A stretch of DNA of 64,000 nt from Variovorax sp. (GCA_017744935.1 JAGIAI010000020.1:1-64000); one strand, 5' to 3'; positions 19,078-28,091 are shown, counted from the stretch's first letter. A program made the numbers and translations. Notes: generated from the sequence alone by a model not told the origin.

Positions 19078-19470
19078 ATGTCCCACGTTGAAATGCTCGG
19101 CCAGTCGCCGATCGCCTCCGATCGCCAGGCTCGTCCCCTCTCGCCCGCCACCCGTGCGGGCGATTTCGTCTTCGTCTCGGGCCAGGTCCCCACGGATGAC
19201 CAGGGCCAGGTGATCGTCGGCGGCATCGAGGCGCAGACGCGCCAGGTCTTCAAGCGCATCGAGGAAGCGCTCGCGCTCGCCGATTGCAAGCTCTCGGACA
19301 TCGCCAAAGTCAGCGTCTGGCTGAACGACGCGCGCGACTTCGGCAGCTTCAACCGCGTGTACATGGAATGCCTGGGCGACCATCGCCCGGCGCGTTCAAC
19401 GGTGGAGTCGCGGCTGATGATCGACGCCAAGGTCGAGATCGACGTCACCGCGTACAAACCACGCGGCTGA
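19078..19470 (+). CDS. RidA family reactive imine/enamine deaminase
   Basis: The protein is 130 aa, the normal RidA length. The family core SGQVPTD and the C-terminal RPARSTVE segment with the substrate-carboxylate arginine are present. RidA proteins hydrolyse the 2-aminoacrylate or imine intermediates formed by PLP-dependent dehydratases. It is divergent from the transporter operon that encodes such a PLP enzyme, and both sides carry matching operator-like boxes, so co-regulation is likely. dgoK follows after 22 bases and may be co-transcribed. Confidence 0.88.
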   Translation: MSHVEMLGQSPIASDRQARPLSPATRAGDFVFVSGQVPTDDQGQVIVGGIEAQTRQVFKRIEEALALADCKLSDIAKVSVWLNDARDFGSFNRVYMECLGDHRPARSTVESRLMIDAKVEIDVTAYKPRG

Positions 19471-19492
19471 GCCAATCCAGGAGGGCGACATC

Positions 19493-20395
19493 ATGAGTCA
19501 CACCCGTCTTGTCGCCGTCGACTGGGGAACGAGCTCCCTTCGTGGCGCACTGCTCGAGCCCGACGGCAGCATCGTCGAGGAGCAGAGCCATCCGCGCGGC
19601 ATCCTCACGGTCAAGCACGGCGGCTTCACCGACGTCTTCGAAACGCTCTTTGCCGACTGGATGCGGCCGCAAGGCACGCGCTGCCTGATCTCCGGCATGG
19701 CGGGCAGCAAGCAGGGATGGGTCGAAGCGCCCTACTGCGCCTGCCCCGCGGGTCTCGCCGAAGTGCGCAACAAGATCATGGAGATCGAACCCGGCCGCAT
19801 CTCGATCGTGCCGGGCCTGAGCGATGCGCACGACGGCATTCCCGACGTGATGCGCGGCGAAGAGGTGCAGATCCTCGGCGCCATGGTGCTCACCAACCTG
19901 CGCGACGGCCTCTTCGTCCTTCCCGGCACGCACAACAAGTGGGCCCGCGTGAAGAACGGCATGGTCACCGGCTTTCGCACCTTCATGACCGGCGAGTTCT
20001 ATGCGCTGCTGAGCCAGCACTCGATCCTCGCGCGTACGCTCGACACCTCGGCGGGGCTCGACGAGGCCGCCTTCCTGCAAGGCGTGACGCAGTCCGACAA
20101 CAACCAGGGTCTTTTGCACAACGCCTTCGGCGCGCGGACGCTTTCGCTCTTCGACCGCATGCCGGCGCGTGAACTGTCGAGCTATCTGTCGGGCATCCTG
20201 ATCGGCGAGGAGCTTCGCACCCAGTCGTTGCACGCGGCGGGCGAGGTGGTGCTGATCGGCACACCGGCGCTCACGCAGCGGTACATGCTTGCGCTGCAGG
20301 CCTCGGGCATCAAGGCGCGAACGCTCGGCTCCGAAGCTACCTGGGCCGGCCTGCACGCACTCCACGCACCCAATCCAACCCAACGCAAGCAATGA
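19493..20395 (+). CDS. dgoK: 2-dehydro-3-deoxygalactonokinase
   Basis: The protein is 300 aa. The N-terminal phosphate-loop-like strand VAVDWGTSSLRGAL is the DgoK signature, and the internal VLPGTHNKWARVKNGM block is strongly conserved in this family. It phosphorylates 2-keto-3-deoxygalactonate for the aldolase encoded next. AGGAGGG precedes the ATG. The stop overlaps the dgoA start (ATGA), so the pair is translationally coupled. A galactonate dehydratase is not in the window. Confidence 0.9.
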   Translation: MSHTRLVAVDWGTSSLRGALLEPDGSIVEEQSHPRGILTVKHGGFTDVFETLFADWMRPQGTRCLISGMAGSKQGWVEAPYCACPAGLAEVRNKIMEIEPGRISIVPGLSDAHDGIPDVMRGEEVQILGAMVLTNLRDGLFVLPGTHNKWARVKNGMVTGFRTFMTGEFYALLSQHSILARTLDTSAGLDEAAFLQGVTQSDNNQGLLHNAFGARTLSLFDRMPARELSSYLSGILIGEELRTQSLHAAGEVVLIGTPALTQRYMLALQASGIKARTLGSEATWAGLHALHAPNPTQRKQ

Positions 20396-21033
20396 CCGCT
20401 CCGCACGACAAATTCATCGCCGCCATACGGCACCTTCCCCTCGTCGCCATCCTTCGCGGCCTGACGCCGGAGGAGGCACCGGCAGTCGGCGACGCCATCG
20501 TCGAATCGGGCTTCCGACTGCTCGAAGTGCCGCTGAACTCGCCGCGTCCACTGGAAAGCATCGCGCTTCTGAAGCAACGCTTTCCGCAGGCGCTGGTCGG
20601 CGCGGGAACGGTGCTGACCGCACAGGAAGTGCGCGACGTGCACGCGGCCGGCGGCGAACTGATCGTGGCGCCGAACTTCCACGCTGAAGTGGTCGCCGAA
20701 GCGAAGCGCCTTGGCCTCGTGAGCCTGCCCGGCGTGATGACGCCGACCGAGGCTTTCGGGGCGCTCGCGGCCGGTGCGACGGGGCTCAAGCTGTTTCCGG
20801 CCGAACTGGCGTCGCCGGCGGTCGTCAAGGCACTGCTCGCGGTGCTGCCGAAGGGCACCCCGCTAATGCCGGTCGGTGGCATCACGCCGGACAACATGGA
20901 AGCGTGGCGAGCAGCGGGCTCCGCGGGCTTCGGCATCGGCTCGGCGCTCTACAAGCCCGGCAAGACGGCGGCGGCCGTGCGTGAAGATGCGCAGCGTTTT
21001 GTCGCCGCGTTCTGCGGCACTCAGCGCGCCTGA
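20392..21033 (+). CDS. dgoA: 2-dehydro-3-deoxy-6-phosphogalactonate aldolase
   Basis: The protein is 213 aa of the KDPG/KDPGal class I aldolase family. The catalytic Glu lies in LLEVPLNSPRPLE and the Schiff-base Lys in ATGLKLFPAE; the phosphate-binding GIGSALYKPG lies near the C-terminus. The PLNSPRP version of the Glu loop is typical of DgoA, whereas Eda (28829) has TLRT. It cleaves KDPGal to pyruvate and glyceraldehyde 3-phosphate. It ends four bases from the convergent gene at 21038, with no terminator between. Confidence 0.9.
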   Translation: MTAPHDKFIAAIRHLPLVAILRGLTPEEAPAVGDAIVESGFRLLEVPLNSPRPLESIALLKQRFPQALVGAGTVLTAQEVRDVHAAGGELIVAPNFHAEVVAEAKRLGLVSLPGVMTPTEAFGALAAGATGLKLFPAELASPAVVKALLAVLPKGTPLMPVGGITPDNMEAWRAAGSAGFGIGSALYKPGKTAAAVREDAQRFVAAFCGTQRA

Positions 21034-21037
21034 AAGC

Positions 21038-23125
21038 CTATCCGGCGCGCTGCTGGCCGACTCGCGGCCAGAACAGATCCAGCGGCCGGGCTCGCACGCG
21101 CCGCCATACGCCCTGGTACAGCGACCGCACATGCGAGCGCCGCAGATCGCGTGAGCGGATCGCCATGTGGAAGGCCAGCGCAAAGCTCACGCCGACATTC
21201 AGCACCGCCATGCTGCACACGCCGGCCACCGCCCACCACAAGGTGGCGGAGCGAAGGGTTTCCATGCCGAGCACGCCGAGTGCGATGCCGATGGAACCCG
21301 CGCTCAACGTCACATGGCGCACATCGAAACTGAACGCGAAGGATGAAAGGAGCGCGGGCACCAGACCCAGCATCAGCCCGAGCGACACATTGCCCGCCAC
21401 GCCCGCGATGTTCGAACGCCAGAACGCCGCGAGCCGCGCCGCGCCTGCAGCGCCGATCGTCAGCCGCAGGCGGCGGTTGTGCTCCAGCGCATCGCCGACG
21501 CGGTGCAACACGAACCAGTTGTCCACCCAGCCCGCGAGCAGGCTCGACGACCACAGCAGCACGCCGGTGAGCGCGGCATAGATCGGCGTCGGGCCGAGCA
21601 GCGAGAACGACTCCAGCGTCGCTTCTGCCTTCACCGGCGAAATGATGTCGGCATCGAACACCCAGCGAAGCAGCAACTGCAGTCCGAGACACACCGGAAA
21701 GACCATCATCACGTTGCCCAGCACCGCGGCAGCCTGCGTGCGGATCAACGCGAACACGGATGTGACGAACTCGTCCATGCCCTGCGGGGTGCCGGCGCCG
21801 TCCAGTTCGCGGGCGAGCGTCGGCGCCGTCATCGCGGGCTGCTTGGTGGCGAGCGAGAAATGCATGAAGTGAATGAGCAGAAAGCTTGCGGCGTAGTTGA
21901 TACCCGAGATCAGCCCCTCAAGCATCGACGGCAGGTACGCACCGGTGATCCCGAACTTGACGCACACGGTCATCACGGTGACAAGCCCGCCTCCGGCCGC
22001 CATGCGCAGCATCTTCAGGTACTCCTGCCGATCGCGCGCGATGTAGTGCTCGCCGGTGTCGGCGTTGTATTCGACCACCTTGCGCGTGAGCAGCGAGACG
22101 TTGCTGTTCAGCAGGTACGAGACACTGCGGCTTTCCTGGTTGGCCTTGACGAGTTCCGCGGTGAGGCGGGAGACGGCGCGCATGTCGTCCGACGCCATCC
22201 ACGCATCGAGCAGATGCTCCGTCCGCGCGATACGCATGCGCATGCGCTCGACCTGGAACACGATGTCGACGCTGACACCGTTGCGGTAGAGGTTGGCGAA
22301 CACGACGTCGGTGGCAATGCGGCACTGATCGAGCACCAGGCGCAGGTAGTTGACTTCTCGCAGCAGTTGCGCCGGTTCGGCCCCCTCCTCCACTGACTGA
22401 TGCGCCGCCTCGACCGCGAGCATGGCCCGCGTAAGGCGATAGAACGGCTGCGACTCGGTCGCCACGCGCGCGTCCGCATCACCGAGCCGGCTGCGCACCA
22501 GTTGCGACATGCCGGTGGAGCTGATCTGGCACGTGAGGTTGTGCAAGGCAGCCAGCAGGTCGAGCGAGAAAGCGCCGGTGCGCCGTGCGTCCGCCTCGTC
22601 ATGCAGGAACAGCAAGTGGATTCGATCGAGCAGATCGATCGGCAGTGCGTCGATCCATTCGGCGTCGTGGCTGGAAGTGAACATCAGCGTGAACAGTGCG
22701 CTGAGCTCGCGACGGTTCGGCGCTGGCGGAATCATGAGCGTCTGCACGCGCTCGACCAGTGCGCCCACAAAGCCCGAATGAACCGGCATGCCGGCATCGC
22801 ACAGCAGCGCCATGCCGTCGCTCTCGCGCAGCAGCGCACGGAGAATTCCGGTGACGTTGGCCTTCCATTGCGGATTGCGGTCGAGGACGTTGAGCAGAAA
22901 GCGCAGGCGCGTGTGCTCTGCGAAGCTGCGTGTCGTCGACCCGTCCGCGCTGTCGGCCTGCAAGGTGCCTGAGCGACGGATCCAGTGCGCCAGCTCGATC
23001 AGCCATTCGCTGCGCGCCGTGTACGAAGCACCCGCATCGGCCATGGCCAGCAGGACGTCGAGTTGATGGCTGGCGCTGTGCGCGGCGCGCCAGTTCTTGA
23101 TGAAGGCAGTGATCGAACGGAGCAT
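21038..23125 (-). CDS. Polytopic membrane protein of the 'site-specific recombinase' (SpecificRecomb) family
   Basis: The protein is 695 aa. The N-terminal half (1 to about 360) is soluble and helical; the C-terminal half has about six or seven hydrophobic helices, for example around AAGGGLVTVMTVCVKFGITG, AAVLGNVMMVFPVCLGLQLL, ALTGVLLWSSSLLAG and NVSLGLMLGLVPALLSS. Homologues in Betaproteobacteria carry the label 'site-specific recombinase Gcr', but neither a tyrosine nor a serine recombinase catalytic set is visible. An inner-membrane protein of unknown function is the safer description. No mobile element surrounds it. Confidence 0.75.
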   Translation of the reverse strand: MLRSITAFIKNWRAAHSASHQLDVLLAMADAGASYTARSEWLIELAHWIRRSGTLQADSADGSTTRSFAEHTRLRFLLNVLDRNPQWKANVTGILRALLRESDGMALLCDAGMPVHSGFVGALVERVQTLMIPPAPNRRELSALFTLMFTSSHDAEWIDALPIDLLDRIHLLFLHDEADARRTGAFSLDLLAALHNLTCQISSTGMSQLVRSRLGDADARVATESQPFYRLTRAMLAVEAAHQSVEEGAEPAQLLREVNYLRLVLDQCRIATDVVFANLYRNGVSVDIVFQVERMRMRIARTEHLLDAWMASDDMRAVSRLTAELVKANQESRSVSYLLNSNVSLLTRKVVEYNADTGEHYIARDRQEYLKMLRMAAGGGLVTVMTVCVKFGITGAYLPSMLEGLISGINYAASFLLIHFMHFSLATKQPAMTAPTLARELDGAGTPQGMDEFVTSVFALIRTQAAAVLGNVMMVFPVCLGLQLLLRWVFDADIISPVKAEATLESFSLLGPTPIYAALTGVLLWSSSLLAGWVDNWFVLHRVGDALEHNRRLRLTIGAAGAARLAAFWRSNIAGVAGNVSLGLMLGLVPALLSSFAFSFDVRHVTLSAGSIGIALGVLGMETLRSATLWWAVAGVCSMAVLNVGVSFALAFHMAIRSRDLRRSHVRSLYQGVWRRVRARPLDLFWPRVGQQRAG

Positions 23126-23167
23126 GCGGGGGCGCAGATGATACCTGCGGCCCCTCGCCGCTTCAGA

Positions 23168-23878
23168 TCAACCCGCGCGTTCGACGGCGTATGGCGGCAG
23201 CTCCGCGGAAAGTCCTGCCTTGACCTGCTGCGTGAGCGGGTCGGCGAGCACTTCGAACTTGCCCGCCTCGAGAGCTTCGTACGTTTTTTTCACCACATCG
23301 TCCGGCGAAGCCTTGGGGCCGGGAATGCGGCTTGTCATGTCGGTGTCCATGAAGGCCACATGCAGACTGAGCACCTGCGTGCCTTGGCCACGCAGTGCGG
23401 CGCGCAGGGCATTGCTCAGCGACCACGCGGCGGACTTCGAGGCGCTGTAGCTGACGGCGCCCGGCAACGTCAGCCAGCTCAGGATCGACAGCACGTTGAT
23501 GATCGCGCCACCGCCGTTTGCCGCGAGTACGGGACTAAAGGCGCGGCTCAGGGCCCACGGCCCGAAGAAATTCGTCTCCAGCTCGGCACGCGCGTTGTCG
23601 AACGCATCGTCCGCACCGAGCACGCTCGTGCCGCGCGAGATGCCGGCGTTGTTGATCAGCAGGTTCACGTCGCCGCACTCACGCGCGGCCGCCTCGGCCT
23701 GCTCCGGCCGCGTGACGTCGAGCGCAATCGGTATGACGCCAGGCAGCGTGACGCTCTTCGGATCTCGCGCGGCCGCATAGACCTTCTTCGCGCCGGCCGC
23801 CAACGCGGCGCGTGCGAATGCCAAGCCGAGCCCTCGGTTCGCACCGGTGATGAAAACAACGGAATCCTTGATCTGCAT
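23168..23878 (-). CDS. SDR-family oxidoreductase
   Basis: The protein is 236 aa with a Rossmann fold. The cofactor motif is TGANRGLGLAFARA (residues about 10-23), the NNAG motif is LINNAGIS, and the catalytic Ser/Tyr/Lys appear as SILSW...YSASKSA. It is a classical short-chain dehydrogenase/reductase whose substrate cannot be inferred. It lies between the membrane protein gene and the MATE gene on the same strand. Confidence 0.85.
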   Translation of the reverse strand: MQIKDSVVFITGANRGLGLAFARAALAAGAKKVYAAARDPKSVTLPGVIPIALDVTRPEQAEAAARECGDVNLLINNAGISRGTSVLGADDAFDNARAELETNFFGPWALSRAFSPVLAANGGGAIINVLSILSWLTLPGAVSYSASKSAAWSLSNALRAALRGQGTQVLSLHVAFMDTDMTSRIPGPKASPDDVVKKTYEALEAGKFEVLADPLTQQVKAGLSAELPPYAVERAG

Positions 23879-23911
23879 GGTGACCCTTTCAGTAAGTCTT
23901 GCTTTTTCGAA

Positions 23912-25315
23912 TCAGGAGGGCTGGATGCGGCGCAGCAGCCCGGCCGTGGTGCGCGGCCAGCCGACGCTGCCGAACCAGGCGCCGCCGGCGATGGCCGACG
24001 CGATGACGACGCCGTACACCACCAGCGCCGCGCCCTGCGCGATGAACACGTCGATCAGCTCGCCGCCCCAGCGCAGCGCTAGCCAACCGCCGAGCCCCGC
24101 GACGATCAGCCGCGCGATGTTGCCTAGCACCGGCCACAGCAGCCGGCCCGCACCCTGCGAGGCGAAATACAGCACCAGCCCGACGCCGAAGAAGCCGTAG
24201 AACGGCCCGACCGCGCGCAGGTACTGGGAGCCCGCCTCGAGCATCGCGGGATCGCTGCCGAACAGCATGAGCCACTGGCGCGGGAACAACGCGGCCGCGA
24301 GGCCCACCGATCCGGCGAGCACGAATGCAATCGCCGCGCCGGTCCATGCCGCACGCAAGGCGCGTTCACGTTGACCGGCGCCGATGCACGTGCCGATCAT
24401 CGCGAGCAACGGCGCACCGAGCCCGAAGACCAGCGGCACCAGCAGGTACTCGAGCCGCGACGCAGTGCCGTAGCCCGCGATCGCGTTCGGACCGAAGTGG
24501 CCGGAGAGCGCAGTCGCAATGCCGATCGACAGATTGGTCGCCACCGTCGACACCGCACCCACGAGGCCGACGCGCAGGATGTCGCGGAACAGCGGCCACT
24601 GGAAGCGCGCATGCGCCCACGACGGCTTCAGCAGACTGCGATCCGAGCGCATGTAGAGCCACAGCGCAATCGACCCGCCGAGGTAGTAAATCAGCAGAGC
24701 GACCGCTCCGCCCGCGATGCCGAGGCCCGGGATCGGCCCCCAGCCGAAGATCAGCAGAGGCGACAGCGGGATCAGCACGACGACACCCGCCACGGTCACG
24801 TTCGCCGGCACCGCCATGTTGCCGGTGCCCCGCAGCACGGCGGCCAGCGAGTTGAAGACCCACACCAGCACCGCCCCCGCGAAGACCACGTTGGAGTAGC
24901 GCAGCGCCGCTTCGAGCGATGCGCCCGAACCGCCCATCAGCCCGAAGAGCCAGCGTCCACCGACGAGCAGTGCAAGCATGAAGACGATGCCGAAACCGAT
25001 CGCGATGGCAAGCGCGTGCAGCACCAGCGCGTCCGCCACGTCACGGCGTCGCGCGCCCAGCGCCCGCGCGATCGACGAGGCGATGCCACCGCCCATCGCG
25101 CCGGCCGACGTCATCTGCATCAGCATCACGACCGGGAACACCAGCGCCATGCCCGCGAGTGCGTCGGTCCCGAGCTTGCCGACGAAGTAGGTTTCGATGA
25201 GACCCACCGCAGCCTGCGCAACCATCACCAGGACGTTGGGCAGCGCGAGGCGCAGCAACGTGGGAACGATCGGCGCTTCGAGCAGCAGCCGCGTCCGCGA
25301 ATCAAGGTCGCTCAT
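23912..25315 (-). CDS. MATE-family efflux transporter
   Basis: The protein is 467 aa with twelve predicted helices in two homologous halves, opening with LEAPIVPTLLRLALPNVLVM and continuing with the VGLIETYFVGKLGTDALAGM region typical of NorM/DinF-like MATE proteins. It would export organic cations or drugs using Na+ or H+. It overlaps the upstream MFS gene by four bases (ATGA), so MarR, MFS and MATE genes form one transcription unit. Confidence 0.88.
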   Translation of the reverse strand: MSDLDSRTRLLLEAPIVPTLLRLALPNVLVMVAQAAVGLIETYFVGKLGTDALAGMALVFPVVMLMQMTSAGAMGGGIASSIARALGARRRDVADALVLHALAIAIGFGIVFMLALLVGGRWLFGLMGGSGASLEAALRYSNVVFAGAVLVWVFNSLAAVLRGTGNMAVPANVTVAGVVVLIPLSPLLIFGWGPIPGLGIAGGAVALLIYYLGGSIALWLYMRSDRSLLKPSWAHARFQWPLFRDILRVGLVGAVSTVATNLSIGIATALSGHFGPNAIAGYGTASRLEYLLVPLVFGLGAPLLAMIGTCIGAGQRERALRAAWTGAAIAFVLAGSVGLAAALFPRQWLMLFGSDPAMLEAGSQYLRAVGPFYGFFGVGLVLYFASQGAGRLLWPVLGNIARLIVAGLGGWLALRWGGELIDVFIAQGAALVVYGVVIASAIAGGAWFGSVGWPRTTAGLLRRIQPS

Positions 25316-26571
25316 GCCGGCTTCGCCATCAGTGCCGGACGCGACTCGCGGATCGGGAGGTTGACGAGTGCAGCACCCGCAGCCAGCGCGATGTCGATGT
25401 ACCAGACGATGTCATAGCTGCCCGTGGCTTGGAACACATAGCCGCCCAGGAACGCGCCGAGGAAGCCGCCGATCTGGTGCGCGAGCATCACGATGCCGAA
25501 CAGCATCGCCATGTTGGCCGGGCCGAACATCTTTGCGACCAGCCCCGCGGTCGGCGGAACGGTGGACAGGAAGGTCACCCCCATCACCGCGGCAAAGATC
25601 AGCATCACGGCCGGCGTCTTCGGTGCGAGCAGGAAGATGAGCACTGCAACTCCGCGCGCCGCATAGACCAGCGCAAGCAGTGACTTCATCCGCCACCGGC
25701 CGACCGCCCAGCCCATCAGGAGGCTGCCGACGATGTTGAACAGCCCGATCATGGCCAGCGCCCAGCCACCGATCTCAGGCGGAAGCCCGCAGGCCGCGAC
25801 CACGCCGGGCAGGTGCGTCGCGAGGAAGGCGACATGAAAGCCGCACACAAGGAAGCCCAGGCTCAGGTAACGGTAGCTCGGCGTGCCGATGGCCTGGCTG
25901 ATCGCCTGGCGTGCGGTGAGCGGGCTCCCCCCCTTGGTCGCCGTCTGCGCGGCAAGCGCCTTCGAATTGCCCTTGAGCACGAGGACCGCGGGCAGCGCGA
26001 CCAGGATCAACACGGCGAGCCACTGCATTGCACTGGCCCAACCGACGGTTGCCATCAGCCCGATGGCGATCGGCGCCATCGCGAACTGTCCAAAAGATCC
26101 ACCCGCATTCACCACACCGGTGGCGAGGCCGCGCTTGTGCAAAGGCACCAGGCGGGTGGTCGCGGCCATCAGCACCGAGGGGCCGGCCATGCCCGCCCCA
26201 CCTGCCGCAAGCACGCCGATCGCGAAGATGAGTCCGGCGGTCGTCGTCATCAGCGGCGTGATAAATGTGCCGAGTGCCACCAGCAGCACGCCGATGAAGA
26301 TCACGCGGCCTGTGCCGATGCGGTCCGCGACGGCACCCGCGAAGGGCTGCGTCAGGCCCCACCAGAGCTGCCCGAATGCAAATGCAAGGCTGATGCTGCC
26401 GAGGCCCAGCCCGGTCGACGTATTGAGCGACGAAAGGAAGAGCCCCATTGTCTGCCGCACGCCCATCGTCAGCGCGAAGGTGCCAGCGGCGGCGAGGAGC
26501 ACCAGCCAGATGGCATGGCTAGCTGCGGGAGGAGTCGCGCCGGGAACGGCGGAAGCGGCGCGATCAGTCAT
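25312..26571 (-). CDS. MFS transporter
   Basis: The protein is 419 aa with about twelve membrane helices. The loop 2-3 motif is ADRIGTGRVIF, and the N-terminal TMGVRQTMGLFLSSLN segment resembles YbfB/CynX/oxalate-formate-like permeases. Its substrate is unknown. Its start lies inside the end of the marR-type gene (8-base overlap) and its end overlaps the MATE gene, so all three are probably translated from one mRNA and controlled by the MarR protein. Confidence 0.85.
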   Translation of the reverse strand: MTDRAASAVPGATPPAASHAIWLVLLAAAGTFALTMGVRQTMGLFLSSLNTSTGLGLGSISLAFAFGQLWWGLTQPFAGAVADRIGTGRVIFIGVLLVALGTFITPLMTTTAGLIFAIGVLAAGGAGMAGPSVLMAATTRLVPLHKRGLATGVVNAGGSFGQFAMAPIAIGLMATVGWASAMQWLAVLILVALPAVLVLKGNSKALAAQTATKGGSPLTARQAISQAIGTPSYRYLSLGFLVCGFHVAFLATHLPGVVAACGLPPEIGGWALAMIGLFNIVGSLLMGWAVGRWRMKSLLALVYAARGVAVLIFLLAPKTPAVMLIFAAVMGVTFLSTVPPTAGLVAKMFGPANMAMLFGIVMLAHQIGGFLGAFLGGYVFQATGSYDIVWYIDIALAAGAALVNLPIRESRPALMAKPA

Positions 26572-27028
26572 CGAGCTCTCCTCCGTCGGTCTCGCCAGCG
26601 GCCTGCAGCACCGAAATGCTTTCGTCGATCAACGCATGAAGCGCAAGCACGCGCTCCACACCGAGCAATTCGTTGAGCCTTTCCTGCGCGGTGCGCCAAT
26701 GCCGTTGCGCCTCGCTGCGCTTCTTGCGGCCTTCGTCGGTGAGCTCGATGAAGCGGCTGCGCGCATCAGGCCCTTCGCCTTGCACCAGCCAACCCGCCGC
26801 GATCATCGGCTTGAGGTTGCGCGTGAGCGTCGATGCATCGACACCCATGGCCTGCGCCAGGTCCACCGGACGAACCGGGCCCAGATGCAGCACATGCGAC
26901 AGCAGCGAGTACTGCGTGGTCTTGAGGCCGCTTCGGGCGACCTCCGCGTCATACAGCCGACCCACTTGCCGCATCAGGTGACGCAGCTTGAAGTTGGTGC
27001 AGCCTTGGGGCTTTGCGATAGCATTCAT
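26564..27028 (-). CDS. MarR-family transcriptional regulator
   Basis: The protein is 154 aa. The winged helix spans about residues 35-100 with recognition helix VDASTLTRNLKPMIAAGWL and wing residues DARSRFIELTDEG. MarR proteins usually repress adjacent efflux genes and themselves until a phenolic or lipophilic ligand binds. The ATG at 27028 faces a 52-base region holding two perfect palindromes, beyond which lies the thioesterase gene. The minus-strand hexamer TACAAT ends about 8 bases before the ATG, so the mRNA may be leaderless. Confidence 0.9.
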   Translation of the reverse strand: MNAIAKPQGCTNFKLRHLMRQVGRLYDAEVARSGLKTTQYSLLSHVLHLGPVRPVDLAQAMGVDASTLTRNLKPMIAAGWLVQGEGPDARSRFIELTDEGRKKRSEAQRHWRTAQERLNELLGVERVLALHALIDESISVLQAAGETDGGELDD

Positions 27029-27035
27029 GCCAACG

Positions 27036-27049
27036 ATTGTAGCTACAAT
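27036..27049. promoter_or_regulatory. Perfect 14-bp palindrome, MarR operator 1, containing -10 elements for both directions
   Basis: ATTGTAGCTACAAT is self-complementary over all 14 bases. It reads TACAAT on both strands, so it supplies -10-like hexamers for marR (minus) and for the thioesterase gene (plus). A dimer bound here would close both promoters. It shares TTGYA-NN-TRCAA with the second palindrome. Confidence 0.7.
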
Positions 27050-27051
27050 AA

Positions 27052-27063
27052 TTGCATATGCAA
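27052..27063. promoter_or_regulatory. Perfect 12-bp palindrome, MarR operator 2
   Basis: TTGCATATGCAA is perfectly self-complementary and centred 15 bases from the first palindrome, covering the predicted transcription start of the thioesterase gene. The TTG...CAA form suits MarR-family operators. Confidence 0.65.
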
Positions 27064-27080
27064 CTTTACGGGAATTGTCG

Positions 27081-27617
27081 ATGACACCAGCAGAACAACT
27101 CGCCTCGTGGATCGCCGAGGAAAAGGCCGTCGCGGATCGACTCGACGCCGGCCCTGGCCCCGGGCTCGCGCGTCCGGACCAGATCGTCGGCAAGACCGGC
27201 CTTGAAATGATGCAGGCGATGCTCCGCGCGGAAATCCCGTATGCCGCAATCGCGAAGACGCTGAATTTCCAGATCATCGAAGTCGGCCCCGGTCGCGCGG
27301 TGTTCCAGGGCAAGCCACTGCCGGAGCACCTGAATCCGCTCGGCACCATCCATGGCGGCTGGTTCGCCACCCTGCTCGATTCGGCCCTTGGCTGCGCGGT
27401 CCATACCATGATGCCGGCCGGACGCGCCTACACCACGGCCGAACTGGGCGTGAACCTCGTCAAGGCGCTGACGCCCAAGGTCGAACGCGTGCGCGCCGAA
27501 GGCAAGGTGATCCATTGCGGCCGCCAGCTCGCGACCGCCGAAGCTCGCCTGGTCGGCCCGGACGGCACGCTCTACGCACACGCCACCACGACCTGCCTGG
27601 TGTTCGAGATGCGCTGA
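27081..27617 (+). CDS. PaaI-family hotdog-fold thioesterase
   Basis: The protein is 178 aa. The hotdog core contains the PaaI motif LNPLGTIHGGWFATLLDSALG (HGG with the following Asp) and the later strand TTAELGVNLVKAL. Such enzymes hydrolyse aromatic or acyl-CoA thioesters. The ATG at 27081 (MTPAEQL) is preferred over an upstream in-frame extension that would cross the operators. It is divergent from the marR gene and therefore probably controlled by it; an acyl-CoA or aromatic ligand is a possible inducer. Confidence 0.85.
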   Translation: MTPAEQLASWIAEEKAVADRLDAGPGPGLARPDQIVGKTGLEMMQAMLRAEIPYAAIAKTLNFQIIEVGPGRAVFQGKPLPEHLNPLGTIHGGWFATLLDSALGCAVHTMMPAGRAYTTAELGVNLVKALTPKVERVRAEGKVIHCGRQLATAEARLVGPDGTLYAHATTTCLVFEMR

Positions 27618-27665
27618 CAGCGCGGGTGACGGGGGAGCGCGACAATCGCCGATCGACAACATCTG

Positions 27666-28091
27666 ATGGCGACCCACGAAATGCGAATCCTCCACACCAT
27701 GCTGCGCGTCGGCAATCTGCAGCGCTCGATCGACTTCTACACACAGGTGCTCGGCATGCAGCTGCTGCGCACGTCGGAGAACCCCGAATACAAGTACAGC
27801 CTCGCCTTCGTCGGCTACGAGGGCAACCCGGCACAGGCCGAGATCGAGCTGACCTACAACTGGGGCACCGAAAGCTATGAACTCGGCACGGCATACGGCC
27901 ACATCGCGCTCGGCGTGCCCGATGCGTATGCGGCCTGCGAAAAGATCAAATCCGCGGGCGGCAATGTCACCCGCGAAGCCGGGCCCGTGAAGGGTGGCAC
28001 GACGGTCATCGCATTCGTGACCGATCCGGATGGTTACAAGATCGAACTCATCCAGCGCGCAGAAGGCGCGGCAGGCGCAGGCCTGCGCTGA
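27666..28091 (+). CDS. gloA: Lactoylglutathione lyase (glyoxalase I)
   Basis: The protein is 141 aa. Metal ligands are the His in [10 protein letters not shown], the Glu in AEIELTYNW, the His in YGHIALGV and the Glu in YKIELIQ; the [13 protein letters not shown] strand is typical of GloA. It isomerises the methylglyoxal-glutathione hemithioacetal to S-lactoylglutathione. An in-frame ATG at 27681 would give the usual 136 aa length and is an equally good start. A -10-like GACAAT at 27641 suggests a very short leader. Confidence 0.92.
   Translation: MATHEMRILHTMLRVGNLQRSIDFYTQVLGMQLLRTSENPEYKYSLAFVGYEGNPAQAEIELTYNWGTESYELGTAYGHIALGVPDAYAACEKIKSAGGNVTREAGPVKGGTTVIAFVTDPDGYKIELIQRAEGAAGAGLR

Noticed and set aside
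21038..23125. Evidence for an integrated element because of the 'recombinase' family name
   Set aside because: No integrase, transposase, att repeats or change in gene style surround it; the protein is membrane embedded.
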